Shown here: one piece after another, positions 22,988 to 33,130 of the stretch | How the letters are laid out: every line of letters begins with the position of its first letter | Position numbering within the stretch: position 1 is the stretch's first letter | Origin: Cristatella mucedo | Lineage: Eukaryota > Bryozoa > Phylactolaemata > Cristatellidae | NCBI GenBank assembly: GCA_009760855.2 | Contig: WPIO01000377.1 | Coordinates: forward strand, 1 to 64,000 | Direction: 5' to 3' | DNA: 64,000 bases | Position numbers and translations under genes: made by a program | Notes under the pieces: model-generated | Seen by the model: the letters and a program-made list of their open reading frames with translations, nothing else | The model's database searches: none | What the model was told of the DNA's origin: nothing

Positions 22988-23128
22988 AGAAAAATCCTTA
23001 GCGGCTATCACCACCACTTGCAGTGGCGATAAAGGATCGCCCACCACAGGATTCGAACCCATGGCCTCGGGGCGAGGTCGTGAAAAAGCAAACCACCTTA
23101 CCTAGTGAGCCATTATGGATCACCGCCT
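22988..23128 (-). mobile_element. SINE-2 copy
   Basis: On the minus strand: GGCGGTGATCCATAATGGCT, CACTAGGTAAGGTGG (box A region), TTTTTCACGACCTCG, GGGTTCGAATCC (box B), GATCCTTTATCGCC and GTGGTGGTGATAGCCGC. It has the best box B match of the family. The tRNA of origin was not determined. Confidence 0.82.
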
Positions 23129-23172
23129 GTAAGTCTATACGCCTATAACCCTATAAGCCTATAACCCTCTGT
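23129..23172. repeat. Short (CCTATAA) tandem repeat
   Basis: About five degenerate 8-base units (GTCTATAC, GCCTATAA, CCCTATAA, GCCTATAA, CCCTCTGT) abutting the SINE-2 head. A related pair occurs at about 22921-22940 on its other side. Confidence 0.7.
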
Positions 23173-23444
23173 GGCTTTGAAGGTCAGATCCGATTCCTGA
23201 GAAGGCGCCATCAAAACGGGACTCGAAGCATACAAATCCTGGAAGCGAAGTAGCTCTGCTGTACTAATGCAGGGGAGGATTCGATGTAGCATGTAAACAT
23301 ACTAAATGTTACAAAGCAAACGGGTAGATAACTCGCCACTGCCGAAGCGGTGTAGGTCGTAGCTTAGTCTGAGATTTCGGAGTGTAGTTGCTAACGCCAA
23401 CTGTCATCCAACGAGCCCCCCTTAAACTGGTCGTATCCCATGGA

Positions 23445-23570
23445 TAATACTACTACTATACTACTGCTATACTACTACTACTAATATATTTGGTATAGCG
23501 CCCCTAGGTAGCTTTATCTCTTTCCAGGCAAGTTACAGCATTATAAAGATAGCATGACCAGATGCAGGGC
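23445..23570 (-). mobile_element. LINE-A 3' tail fragment
   Basis: Begins with an ACT/ATA-rich tail, then GGTATAGCGCCCCTAGGTAGC and CTCTTTCCAGGCAAGTTACA, a diverged hairpin region in reverse. Confidence 0.65.
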
Positions 23571-23814
23571 TTACTTTTTTACTTCTTTTCGCCATTTATG
23601 TACATCCTCCTGCCGATATGATTTCTATGCACAATCTAGAATTTTATTTTGATTGCCACATAACTGTCACAGATTTCACATTTATGTATATACATTTTAT
23701 CCTTTATCTTCTTACAGAATGCCAAACTTTCTCAACTACCTTTCAGTAGATATAGCCTACATTTTCAGTGACATGGCAGCAGACTTTCTACAAAACTGAA
23801 TGACAATAAAAACA

Positions 23815-24448
23815 ACTCACAGTTACAGGAAAGCCTTTTGGTTATCAGCAGTTTCAAAGACGAACTTCATAATCCGTTTGACCGGCATATATCATGTAGA
23901 ATCCGCACGTAATCTGGTATCTCGTTATAAAGTCACCTTTCACTAGATGACCGCTTCAGCTCATCAGTCCAAGTTTGACTATTTCTCAGCCATCCCATCA
24001 CAGCAAAATCTGGCTTGCTTTAGAGAAGGAAACCACATCCCAGCAGGTCCTTCTATTTTTCTGACATAGACCGTCTAGACTAGACATACTTCCGTGACTC
24101 AGACTACTCGCACGTCTGCCTCTCTGCGTGGTAAGACGCACGTAAAACTGGTGCATCCGTTAGTCCTGTCTGTCGTGAACGCCGAAACCATGATATTGCA
24201 ACCGCTTTCTCACTAACAAACACTGGCTTCCCATCAGAGGCGTGTCGACTTCAAGGTTTTGTCACACCACTTTTAGGTCCCTTCATTCTCTAGCTACAGC
24301 CTACCTATGCGAACTACTTCTCAATCAGGCTTAGCCATCATAATACCCGCTTTTCTGACTCAAGTTGATTTAGCGTTTAGCTTTGCTTTCGAACAAACCT
24401 CAAATTCCGTGGACACCCTTTCTTTATTAGTTTGCTCTCAAGGCCTGG

Positions 24449-24483
<35 letters not shown>

Positions 24484-24620
24484 CCTCACTTTCTCTCTAT
24501 ACTGACGTCACATAAGCCACTGACCGACCTGAAGCCATTTAGAAAGAAGCCACAGATCCTCCTCACAGCACTTAGCAAACTCACAGCACTTGCTGAGAGT
24601 CCCTGGTGATTGCTCTTTGT
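23815..24620 (+). mobile_element. LINE-A fragment, diverged
   Basis: Begins at the GGAAAGCC-like 'GKP' block, continues through the middle spacer, and reaches the C-terminal block (CTAACAAACACTGGCTTCCC; GTCGACTTCAAGGTTTTGTC; TTTTAGGTCCCTTCATTC). A (CT)n tract interrupts it at about 24451-24482. It ends in a block corresponding to the ORF terminus. Many substitutions indicate an old copy. Confidence 0.75.
24451..24482. repeat. (CT)n microsatellite inside LINE-A
   Basis: About 16 CT units placed within the ORF end of the LINE-A copy, where other copies have no repeat. Confidence 0.92.
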
Positions 24621-24629
24621 AATGTCATG

Positions 24630-25020
24630 TAATGTATCTCCATCTGTAACTCCAAAAAGCCCCTAAGACTAGGTGGGTGCTACGCAGGAGAGTTTTAGTC
24701 GTGTGCTTAAGTATACCTACACTGTGAGTTTTATCACTGAGAGATTGCCGTAAGTGCTCTGCAGCATACGCATTATGCCCAGAAAGAGATTTAGTTATCT
24801 TAGGGCACCAAGCAAATGCACAATAAGTGTACATAGTGTCACTCGGGTCTTCTTGCTCAACAGCTGACAAAAGGCTGGTAGCACGCATTCAGGGCTGAAG
24901 TCTGGGTGTTCACTGCTTCCTGTACAACAGCTGCGTTAAGTGCAAAGAAAGAGATTCAGTTGTTTGATTGTGCTGCAAGAAGGTCTTATTGCAATTGTTA
25001 ATATAAAAGTCAAAAATAAA
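24630..25020. mobile_element. Mosaic of short LINE-B and LINE-A tails
   Basis: A reverse-oriented LINE-B tail at about 24640-24700 (GTAACTCCAAAAAGCCCCTA, GCTACGCAGGAGAGTTTTAG) is followed by two plus-oriented LINE-A tail scraps: ATGCCCAGAAAGAGATTTAG at about 24775, and AAGTGCAAAGAAAGAGATTC at about 24938. None is long enough to give insertion borders. Confidence 0.5.
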
Positions 25021-26895
25021 TAATTCCTAATCTGACGGAAACAGAATGGTGGCAGTGGGGTTGCAGCTAGTAAGTAGCCAACATCAATAACCAGATAGCA
25101 GGCTGAACTGCAACTGGCAGCAGTTAGTAGCTACTACCAGGATCCACCTGCTGTCAAGAAATTGCTGCACTACTGATAATGTTTATGTTTAGCAGCACAT
25201 TCACTGCTCATACAACCGAGCTTAAGGTCATCGTAAGCCGGTTTCTGGTCTGCGTCTGGCAAACCTTTAGCGCTCAAAAGTGACGAATTAGTGGAAACTT
25301 GGGCTACTAAAAGTGGAGGGCTTGCTGCGCTGCATCAGCCAAATTTTCATTTCAAAGGTGAAGGTAAAGTTACCGGTTCTTTTTGCCCTGCGGTCTACAA
25401 ACTAGTCTGCCTCAGAAGTTTCTTATTTAACATTAGCGGTAACTCAAAACAGATTGGCAGTAACCAGAACCGACTATTTGTATCTTACCTTAGCGACAGC
25501 TACTGTTTCGCTGGCTACCAGAAGCAATGATACTCTCGAGGCAGCGCACGACTTGCACTGAAAGTTATGAGGCAACATTCTTTATCGCATGGATGGCGTA
25601 ATGCATTAATTTTATTTTTAATACCAGAATTTCCGTAGCCATTTTCCGCACCTCAGATAAGAAGTCGGGGGATAGCTACCCCAATTCAAAAGCAACAATT
25701 TCTCAGAATTTTAGTGGCAAGATGTTGCTATAAAAGGACAGATCTATAACTTTCCAAATTGCTGCCTATTTTCTAAATATCTCTTCCTTTGTATTTTGTA
25801 CAGGTATTTCCCAAGGTTCAATTCATTTTCAAAGTTATGCTCGCTTATAGAAGTCGTTCAGCACAGCCTTAAAAGATGTGATTGCAAACTGGTCCACGAA
25901 AACGCGCATGATCGAATGACTCGCATAGCATCCGTCACTTATATATTCTAATTTAAGGGAATTTAATTTAATGTGACGTTATATATACCTCCACCAGTAG
26001 CTCCATAAAGCCTCTTAGACGAAGCGGTTGTTACGCAGAAGAGTTTTCCTACAGCGTATTCAAAGTCCAAGCTGTATTCAGTGCTCCAGGTGACTGCAAC
26101 CAGGTTTGCCTGCGCCAACAGACGTCGTCCTACAGCAGACCTACCGCCCCGGTGCCGCTTTAATCTCTGCTTCTAAGCGCCGTGTGCGAACTGCTACCCG
26201 TCACACCGTACTGGCCGATTTGCCACGTAGCATGCCCACGTTCACGCGGCTTGCTTAAGCCGCTGCGGCCGGCCTGCCTGATTTTAGGATATCCAGTGGA
26301 GACCTCTCTTCCACGCGGAGAGGCCGCACCGCAGAAACGATCGCTATCATACGATCCTGCAGTTCGGACAACCTGCAAGCTCAAGAGCATTCGCCATCGG
26401 CGCAGTGTCTGGTCATCAGGCAACGGTTTTTACAACGTACCGGCATGTGTCCTACAGCCAGCCGAGGAGTATGTAGTCGGCGCTCGCTCGAAGATGTGTT
26501 ACTGAGTTGAAGTCCGTAGTGTCAACACAGCTGCCTGCCACCGAATGTCATCTGCTTAGAGAGCTCCTGTCGCCCATATCTTATCAACATAACAACTAGG
26601 GACGAGCCTAGTGTCACTCTCAATTTGCAGGACCTCACCTTTGAGTTTGTTTCCCTTTAGCATCGCTTGATAGTGTGGTGTGCATGCTATTCTAAGCGCG
26701 ACTTGTCATTGGATGAGAACACTGCCTCTACGTAAAGCCGGGTCTACTTTGAGCTAGTAATTATTATCGCTAAAATAGGCGTCAGCTTTGGACAAGAGTG
26801 CGGCAGCAGCTAAAATAGCTTACAATTTTTATGCAACGTCGCGTCACGATTGCTGCAAATCTCTTAATTTAGATTTTCTCAGCAGCTCGATGCTC
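25021..26895. other. Mostly unassigned, with a LINE-B tail scrap
   Basis: At about 25985-26090 a reverse LINE-B tail (GTAGCTCCATAAAGCCTC, TTACGCAGAAGAGTTTTCC) is recognisable. A GC-rich patch at 26110-26480 has open frames on both strands but no identifiable motif. Nothing else was recognised. Confidence 0.4.
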
Positions 26896-27345
26896 GTAAT
26901 TGCATGCAGCTGCTGCAAAGCTCAGCAGCTTGTCTGGTTCTGTCGCCGCTTCAAACCGCGTAGCAGTCACACCAGCATCACTTCTGTCTAATCTCCATTG
27001 GCTCCTCGTAAAATGTAGAATTGACTTCGCGATTTTCGGTCTCTCTGTCTGTCTGGTCGCTTCATTCTCCTGCACAAGCCCACCTGTCCTGCCCCCTTTT
27101 TCGTGCCAATATACTCTACGACCACCCACTCCTCAGCTTCCGGTCGTCTGGCCGTCCCTCGAGCTAAATTGAAATCTACCGGTGATTGGGCCTTCAGTTT
27201 GAGTGAGACTTTTATGAAGTCTGGAGCTCACTTCTGGCGTCGGTAACTACCTGCAATGACTCGGCATCCTTTAAGGCTCAACTGAAGTCGCACCTGTTCC
27301 GCTCAGCTTGCCCCTTGTTTGAGCGAACTTTTTGCATTTTTCTCC
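26896..27345 (+). mobile_element. CR1-like LINE C-terminal remnant, lineage distinct from LINE-A
   Basis: An open frame reads VTPASLLSNLHWLLVKCRIDF, the typical 'HITPxLxxLHWLPVxxRIxFK' block of CR1/L2 LINEs. It is followed by a proline-rich segment. Then, in other frames, comes a region where the 'WNSLP...FKxxLKTHLF' block is expected (CTTTAAGGCTCAACTGAAGT, CGCACCTGTTCCGCTCAGC). The nucleotide sequence differs from LINE-A, so it is a separate lineage. No LINE-A-type hairpin tail follows. Confidence 0.65.
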
Positions 27346-28115
27346 CGCATGTGCTGTGCATCCTAACCTATGCATGAATCTTGGCTCGTTGCTTGTCAGA
27401 CTTGTCCCACTAGCCGGTGACACCGAGACTCTCTTCTTTCCCGTGCTTTAGCGCGTGTTTGCCGCGAGCCTAATGCCTGCTCGCTTTGGCGCTTGTCTCA
27501 GCAGAATACCGTGCAAGTATTTAGCCTTTGGGTGCCGATTCTCTTTCAGTGACTTGTATTTAGATAGAGACTTGATTCTCACCACAGGGTACTGTAAAAA
27601 TGAACAATTATTACTTTCTACAATGCCCATACCGTTATGAACACCTAATAAAGTCCCATCGTGTTAATCATTTCGCCATTTCGTGACTTGACTATATTTA
27701 AAATTGAGCTAGACACCCATCTGCTAATAACACCGTTTGCTTCATCCGTGAGAATTATCCTTAATGTACATTCGTGTGCTGAAATCGGATACATTACTAT
27801 CACTAAATCAGCGGTATTTTTAGTTTTTTTAACATATGTAAAGTACCAAACAAAGTAGCTAGTTCCTTAAGGATACTGTAGGAATATGTTATTATAATTA
27901 TTATTATTATCTTTCTATCATATCGCTTTCGCCCAAATTGTATATGCTGCCAGCCGCAGCTTTTCAGTGATCTTTGTCTTGGAAAAAGGTTAAGTAATTA
28001 CAGTTTCAATTTCCATACTATCATCAAACTCCAAGTGTATGCTACTCCTAATCCGTAAGGAACTAAAACTTTAAAGTTAAGGTTTTGCTAATTCAATAGC
28101 CTCATTGATTTATCC
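27346..28115. other. Unassigned sequence
   Basis: No gene was recognised. A short ATT repeat is at about 27892-27912. Confidence 0.4.
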
Positions 28116-28117
28116 GC

Positions 28118-28215
28118 ATAAGAGCCTTAACGACTATTACTTACCCGTCTTGCGGTTGGCCACAAAGAATCGCCTACTGAAGTGCTCGAACCCACGACCT
28201 GGGTTTTGTGGAGAT
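28118..28215 (-). mobile_element. Partial SINE-2 copy
   Basis: On the minus strand a box B-like GGGTTCGAGCACTTC and the body CGATTCTTTGTGGCCAACCG are recognisable, with a decayed end GTTAAGGCTCTT. Weak. Confidence 0.45.
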
Positions 28216-28561
28216 AGCACACCTTTTTCCTGGGCTAATAACCGACAGTTACGTGTTTATTCCTGCTTGTGCGAACGCAAGATTTCCCTGGCCTTCACTA
28301 AATAAAGTTCCTCAGTAGTAAAAACTTATGCAATATATGCACATTGATGTACGTCCCCTGTGTAACATGCACATATATGCTTATACAACAACATCACGTA
28401 AGTATAGTACTGTGAGCACATCGAGTAACGAGATTACAATATTAATTGTATCAAGTAATCATAATACCTTCACATAATAATATTAATCAATTATAATAGT
28501 TGCAATAGTAACAGGCTGCAAATATAGCCTATTTCAACCGACACAATATGAGTTGGCTAAT

Positions 28562-30102
28562 TTATATAATAATAATAATAATATTGCACTTGATAAAGCG
28601 CCCTCAGAGAACTTAATCTCTTTCTAGGCGCTTTTACATTTGCTGCAAAGTGATACGCCAATAGAATAGTAAGTAAAATCATGCTTGAAAAACAAACAAA
28701 ATGAATAACATGGTTGGGGGTTACATGCACTGGGTCAGCATGCAAATGTGGTTAGTGGCAGCATGAACAGTGTCAGCACGCATAAGCACATCGAGGACGA
28801 ATCACAAGGACCCACTAAATGCTCACCTAAATAGGTATGTTTTTAAGTTTCTTTTAAATGTGGTCAGGTCAGGGGGATGTTCTGACGCAGGTCGGGAGGG
28901 AGTTCCAGGCTGTGGGAGCATACGAACTAAATGCACGGTCTCCAAAGGATTTAAGGTTTGTACGAGGTATTTCTAGACTGTTGGATTCCGAAAAGCGAGT
29001 GGTACGATGCTTTGCCTGATGGGGTAGTATCTCTGAAAGATAGGCTGGGAGCCATAGAATGAAGAGACCTAAAAGTGAGCGACAAAACCTTGAAGTCAAT
29101 CCGTTGCTTGACTGGTAACCAGTGCAGGTCGGCGAGAAGTGGAGTAATGTGGCAACTGCGACGCTCACGACAGACAAGCCTAGCTGCAGAGTTTTTGCAC
29201 CAGCTGCAACCAGCTGCCCAATCGCCTGATCGCACATGCTGGTAGGCCAGTAAGCCCCAGCAGTGAGTTTGCAGAAGTCGAGACGAGATGTCACGAAATG
29301 AATGGACCAACTTGGACGTGGTATCCTTATCTAAAACAAGCCCTAATTTTAGCAATGTTTGTGAAGCTGAAAATAGGCGGATTTGACTGTGGAGCGATGT
29401 ATGTGGTCGTCTAACGAGAGGTCGCTTTGGAATATGACACCTAGATTTCGAGCTGATGCAACTGGAGATATGCTGGCAGAGCCAATTTTGAAAGTCAGGC
29501 CTTTCCAATTTCTGAATAACACTAGGTTTGCCCATAACTAGTAAGTTAGTTTTATCATCGTTTAGTTTTTAGAAAATTTGCTGCCATCCATGATCGGATG
29601 TCATCAATGCATGCAGCAAGTGAGTTGAAAGAATTTGAGGTGCTCGAAGGCTGAGAGGGATCAAAGCAAAGGTACAACTGAGTGTCATCCGCATAGAAGT
29701 GAAAGCCTAGATTGTGCTTGGCAATCACATCAGCGAGAGGGAGAGTATAAACGGTGAAAAGGACCGGACCTAGCACAGAGCCCTGAGGTACTCCATATTT
29801 TAGAGGTACTTCGATGATCTTTGTCCATTCACATCAATACTCTGGAGTCTTCCAATGAGATAGGACGTGAACCACTGCAGACCAGTGCCAGTGATGCCCA
29901 GGCGAGATGAGACGGCGCTCTAGAAGTACTTTGTGATCGATGGTATCAAAAGCTGCCGAAAGATCGAGCAAAACAAGAAGAGACACTCTACCCATGTCTG
30001 CATTCCTAAGTAGGTCGTTGTATGCCCGAAGCAATGCTGACTCTGTGGAGTGATTAGCTCTAAAGCCAGACTGGAACTTACTAGCAAGGTGTGAGGTAAT
30101 TT
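28562..30102 (-). mobile_element. LINE-A: longest copy, with reverse transcriptase and 3' end
   Basis: Best copy of the CR1/L2-like non-LTR retrotransposon. Read on the minus strand it begins (5'-truncated) at a block SKFQSGFRANHSTESALLRA. It then has LLVLLDLSAAFDTIDHKVLL (RT motif with catalytic Asp) and LGPVLFTVYTLPL. The catalytic box FHFYADDTQLYL has YADD at 29684-29695. WMAANFLKT and NLLVMGKP follow, then FVTSRLDF-like sequence. The C-terminal blocks are CHITPLLADLHWLPVKQRID and AWNSLPTCVRTSP. The 3' UTR, hairpin and an ATT tail close the element. At least three frameshifts interrupt the ORF. No endonuclease domain is present. The family makes DNA by target-primed reverse transcription. 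A possible short target duplication (ATAAATTA on both sides) is weak. Confidence 0.95.
28570..28635 (-). other. Conserved 3' hairpin of LINE-A and tail
   Basis: On the minus strand: stem AAGCGCC / GGCGCTT enclosing stem AGAGA / TCTCT with loop TTAAGT, then TATCAAGTGCAATATT and ATT repeats. The same structure closes the SINE-1 copies. It is the probable recognition structure for the LINE reverse transcriptase, as known for stringent-type LINE/SINE pairs. Confidence 0.75.
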
Positions 30103-30330
30103 ATGATTTTTTGGGATTTCATTTTTATTCTGCATTACATGATTGATTATTTGTCATTTTCAAGGTATGTCAATCTGTGATTCAGTTTTTAGCATCCCAT
30201 CTGAAGCCCCCTCCGAGCATCGAGTTTTGTACCTCGGATGAATATTTCTCTCACGTGACTCACGAGCATAGCCCCACAAAGACCACACTCTCCACAAATT
30301 ATTGCTATAAATATAAGTAAATAAATAAAA

Positions 30331-30467
30331 TTCATTGGTATAGCGCCACCAATAGAACTTTTATCTATATTCAACGTGCTTCTCGTATGCCATGGGGGCT
30401 CGAGCCCACGACCTCGGGGGGGACCTTGATCGGGGCGAGCACCTTAAACCACTTGGCCAAACCAGCG
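30331..30467 (-). mobile_element. SINE-1 copy with covarying hairpin
   Basis: On the minus strand: GCTGGTTTGGCCAAGTGGTT (box A-like), GTCGTGGGCTCGAGCCC (box B-like), ATGGCATACGAGAAGCACG, then a tail hairpin. Its inner stem is ATAGA / TCTAT instead of the usual AGAGA / TCTCT: both sides changed and pairing is kept. An A/T-rich stretch follows the tail. Confidence 0.88.
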
Positions 30468-30711
30468 CTATCAACTCATTCCCACTGCAGAACGTCTGCG
30501 GTCGCGCCGGATGTCAAAACTACTGCTTCCCTTGCACATGTCGCTAAAAAGTCCAATCATGAGTTTTCTCCGACATTCGCGGGTCGACCGTGGCAGTCCC
30601 GCCTCCGGTCCCGCAGTTGGCACCCCCTTATTTTCCAGGACGTTGGACAGTAAGTTGTGCTTCTGCTGACCCAGCAGTTGCAGAACGTATCCAATTTGCA
30701 ATTGGCAACGT

Positions 30712-30774
30712 AATTCAGGTGGGCTGTGCGAATGGTTGTCTTAGACACAACCATTCGCACAGTACTCCTGAATT
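30712..30774. repeat. 63-bp imperfect palindrome
   Basis: AATTCAGG (30712-30719) pairs with CCTGAATT (30767-30774). CTGTGCGAATGGTTGT (30724-30739) pairs with ACAACCATTCGCACAG (30747-30762). There are 4-base internal loops and a 7-base apical loop. All 24 base pairs are perfect. It could be a hairpin RNA, a foldback element or a recent inverted duplication. No transposon ends or target duplication were recognised. Confidence 0.85.
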
Positions 30775-31107
30775 GGGCTAGAGTGCGTAAAATGGAATTT
30801 GAAAAAAGACTTCGAATCACAGAATTTAGTGAGAAAACGTAAAGCAGTCTCGATAGCTGTTCAACCCATCAAGGCTGATCCATGTTGCACGGACGTGCTC
30901 CTGTGTGCCTCTGAGGTTAGCCACCTCTGCCAGCCTTTCAGCACCTCAAATTCTCTCAGCTCCCTCGCAACTTGTACTGTTCGCCCCTCAGATGAGCAGC
31001 AAAGGTTGATCCCATTTATTGACGGTCAACCATTGTTATAGCTTCAGGCAAAAGCTAGCCACTCAGAAAGTTGAAAGCCTAATCTTCGGAATTTGCTGCC
31101 ACCAGAA

Positions 31108-31410
31108 TAACCATAATACATTTGATGTAGCACCCTCAGAGAACTCACTCTCTTTCTGGGCACTTTACATTTGCTGCAAAGGAAGCACGAACGAATGGTT
31201 AGTGGTAAACATGCTTCAATAAACAGCAAGAATAACATGGTTAGAGATGATATGCACAGGTTCAGCACGCAAGTGTGATTAGTGGCAGCATGCACAGTGT
31301 CAGCACGCATAAGCACATAAAGGACAAATCACTAGGGCCCACTAAATGCTGTGATAGATACGTTTCTTGTTTCTTGTTTTTTAAATGTGGACAAGTCAGA
31401 AAATGTCGGG
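31108..31410 (-). mobile_element. LINE-A 3' end fragment
   Basis: Reverse-oriented hairpin (AGCACCCTCAGAGAACTCAC; TTTCTGGGCACTTTACATTT) and full 3' UTR with CATGGTTAGAGATGATATGC and AGCACGCATAAGCACA, ending near the ORF terminus (AAATGTGGACAAGTCAG). Confidence 0.88.
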
Positions 31411-31427
31411 ACGAAAGTCATTGCTAC

Positions 31428-31530
31428 CAAACCATCTGCTAATGCTTTCTACAAGTGCTTAGATAGAGATTCGGCTCTCAGAGGGGCGCAATATAAATGT
31501 ATTGTAATTATTATTATTACTATTATTCGC
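31428..31530 (+). mobile_element. LINE-A/SINE hairpin tail, opposite orientation
   Basis: CTACAAGTGCTTAGATAGAG then GGCTCTCAGAGGGGCGCAAT and a TTATTATTATTAC tail. It lies back to back with the minus-oriented fragment just upstream. Confidence 0.65.
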
Positions 31531-31549
31531 CCCCACCGGCCCCCGTGAA

Positions 31550-31707
31550 GACATTGGCCAATCAGGGCACACACACTCAACCCTGTGCCGACATTGGCTA
31601 ATCGGCGCACACCACCATGTGCAGACATTGGCCAATTAGCACACTAGTCTGCTCAGACATTGGCTAATCAGCAGCACCATCGCCGAGTGAAGACATTAGC
31701 CAATCAG
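31550..31707. promoter_or_regulatory. Five-unit CCAAT-palindrome array
   Basis: Five copies of a 16-base unit GACATTGGCCAATCAG start at 31550, 31590, 31624, 31656 and 31692 (spacings 40, 34, 32, 36). Variants: GGCTAATCGG, GGCCAATTAG, GGCTAATCAG, AGCCAATCAG. Each unit carries an ATTGG and/or CCAAT(C) core, the NF-Y binding motif, and in unit 1 both strands match. The linkers are unrelated apart from CACAC words, so the units look selected rather than a decayed satellite. A GC/CpG-rich stretch follows at 31940-32260. Known NF-Y-dependent promoters carry two or more spaced CCAAT boxes. Confidence 0.55.
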
Positions 31708-31939
31708 TACAATACCCGAAGTGCTGGCGGTAAAAGTTAGGAGAGGTCTAAAATTGCAGTAGCTTTGACTTTAGAGCTCCACCAGCATTTCTCAATTCTA
31801 GAAGAAAATTTCGGCGATGCAGGACCTTTTGACGACAGTCCCCTTTTTGAGTTCAAATGCGACGAAAGTTCCTTTCAAAACAGCTATTGCAGCGGGTTTC
31901 GTGCGATTTTTCAAAACTAACAAACTTAGACACCAACCA

Positions 31940-32280
31940 TAAACAGCGAGTTATTGCTACAGCGAGCATCGCAGCTATCGGGCGATTAACGAGCTGAGTG
32001 CATCGATAACTCTAGCAGCATGGCGCCAGAGGGCATGCCAGATCAGGAGCGCGGGCGAACCGGCGGCTGCTAAAGGCGAGGCGGCCAGCTATTTCGCCGC
32101 CACGCCCAAAACGTTAAGTTTAACTACTGCACGACAGCGATCGCACTCTTATCGCCTATATCCCTAGGCTCGCCGGCAAGCAGCCAACCTTTCTCTCCGT
32201 CAGCGCTTACCAGCCCATGTTAATCAGGGGCTGGCATAGGCACTCAGGCTAAGCCAGCGACGGCTAGAGCGCGTTTTTCG
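31940..32280. promoter_or_regulatory. CpG-rich, promoter-like stretch
   Basis: Rich in CpG and GC words (GGCGCGAGC-like, CGAGGCGGCC, TTCGCCGCCACGCCC). It lies 230 bases after the CCAAT array and before a LINE-A insertion and the GC-rich exon-like region at 32740. No TATA box was seen. Promoter role is inferred from composition and position only. Confidence 0.3.
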
Positions 32281-32284
32281 TTTT

Positions 32285-32706
32285 ACATGCTACCTACAAA
32301 CCTTAAATCTTTTGGAGACCGTGCATTTAGTTTTGTATCCCCCAAAGCCTGGAACTCCCTCCCGACCTGCGTCAGAACATCCCCTGACCTGACCACATTT
32401 TAAAAGGAACTTAAAAACACACCTATTTAGGACAGCAGCATAGTCGTCGGTCATTGTGGATTCGTCCTTGATGGGGCTTATGCGTGCTGATACTGTGCAT
32501 GCTGCCACTAACTACATTTTGCATGCTGACCCTTGTGCATGTCACCCCCTAACCATATTATTAATTTCGTTTGTTTTTTCAAGCATGATTTTACTTACCA
32601 TTCGATTGCATTTCCCTTTGCAAAAGCAAATGTAACAGCGACTAGAGAGAGATTAAGTTCGTCCGAGGGCGCTTTTATCAAGTGCCATTATTATTATTAT
32701 TATTAC
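32285..32706 (+). mobile_element. LINE-A 3' end fragment
   Basis: Begins in the ORF end (FGDRAFSFVSPKAWNSLPTC in frame), then the 3' UTR. The hairpin has an insertion (AACAGCGACTAGAGAGAGATT; GAGGGCGCTTTTATCAAGTG), and a (TTA)n tail ends the copy. It lies between the CpG-rich stretch and the exon-like region. Confidence 0.9.
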
Positions 32707-32739
32707 CTACATAGGACTAGGCTGCCTCCGCTCGCTCGT

Positions 32740-33114
32740 TGTGCTTGCAGGTCAGCCGCCTTCGCTGACTTACTGGTCAACGTGCTGGCAGCCGAACGGC
32801 GTTCAGACCCGAGCCGGCGCTGCTAGTTGCAGTGGCAGCCTCTGACCTGCGCCGAGTGCGGCGGCGGGCTGGCTCATAATTCTATCACTTGGCCGTCTGC
32901 AGCAACCGCAGCAGGCCGCCGTGCGTCGACCATCATGTTCCTCCCAACGCCACCGACTTCGAGCTCCCGAGCGCTCCAGCCGGGAACTCGCTACAGCGTC
33001 ACTCTCAAGGCTTTTCTTGCATCAACGGCAACGCACGTCATCCAATCTGCTAGCGGCAGCGTGGAGGACGTGCTAACGCAGCGGGCTCAACGAGGCGGGT
33101 CGTCGCGGGCATAG
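32740..33114 (+). CDS. Candidate exon with FN3 strand F/G motif (frameshifted)
   Basis: GC-rich. One frame (from 32827) ends with LQPGTRYSVTLKAFLAS at 32974-33024, the classical 'L-x-P-G-T-x-Y-x-V-x-L-x-A' strand E/F signature of fibronectin type III domains. Just upstream another frame reads HVPPNATDFELPSAPAG. Earlier still, TCWQPNGVQTR fits an FN3 strand B with the usual 'W-x-P-N-G'. The three pieces are in different frames, so two indels are needed. The order B, then E, then F is correct for a single FN3 domain. Typical owners are receptor phosphatases, Dscam/sidekick-type adhesion proteins and similar surface proteins; which one is unknown. Confidence 0.42.
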
Positions 33115-33130
33115 CTGCTGGCGCCACGTT

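Noticed and set aside
23129-23172. Interstitial telomere repeat
   Set aside because: The units are about 8 bases (CCTATAAG/CCCTATAA) rather than TTAGGG-type, and there are only about five.
31550-31707. A CRISPR array (five short repeats with spacers)
   Set aside because: The host is clearly a eukaryote, the 16-base units vary and are shorter than CRISPR repeats, and spacing is irregular. CCAAT sites explain it better.
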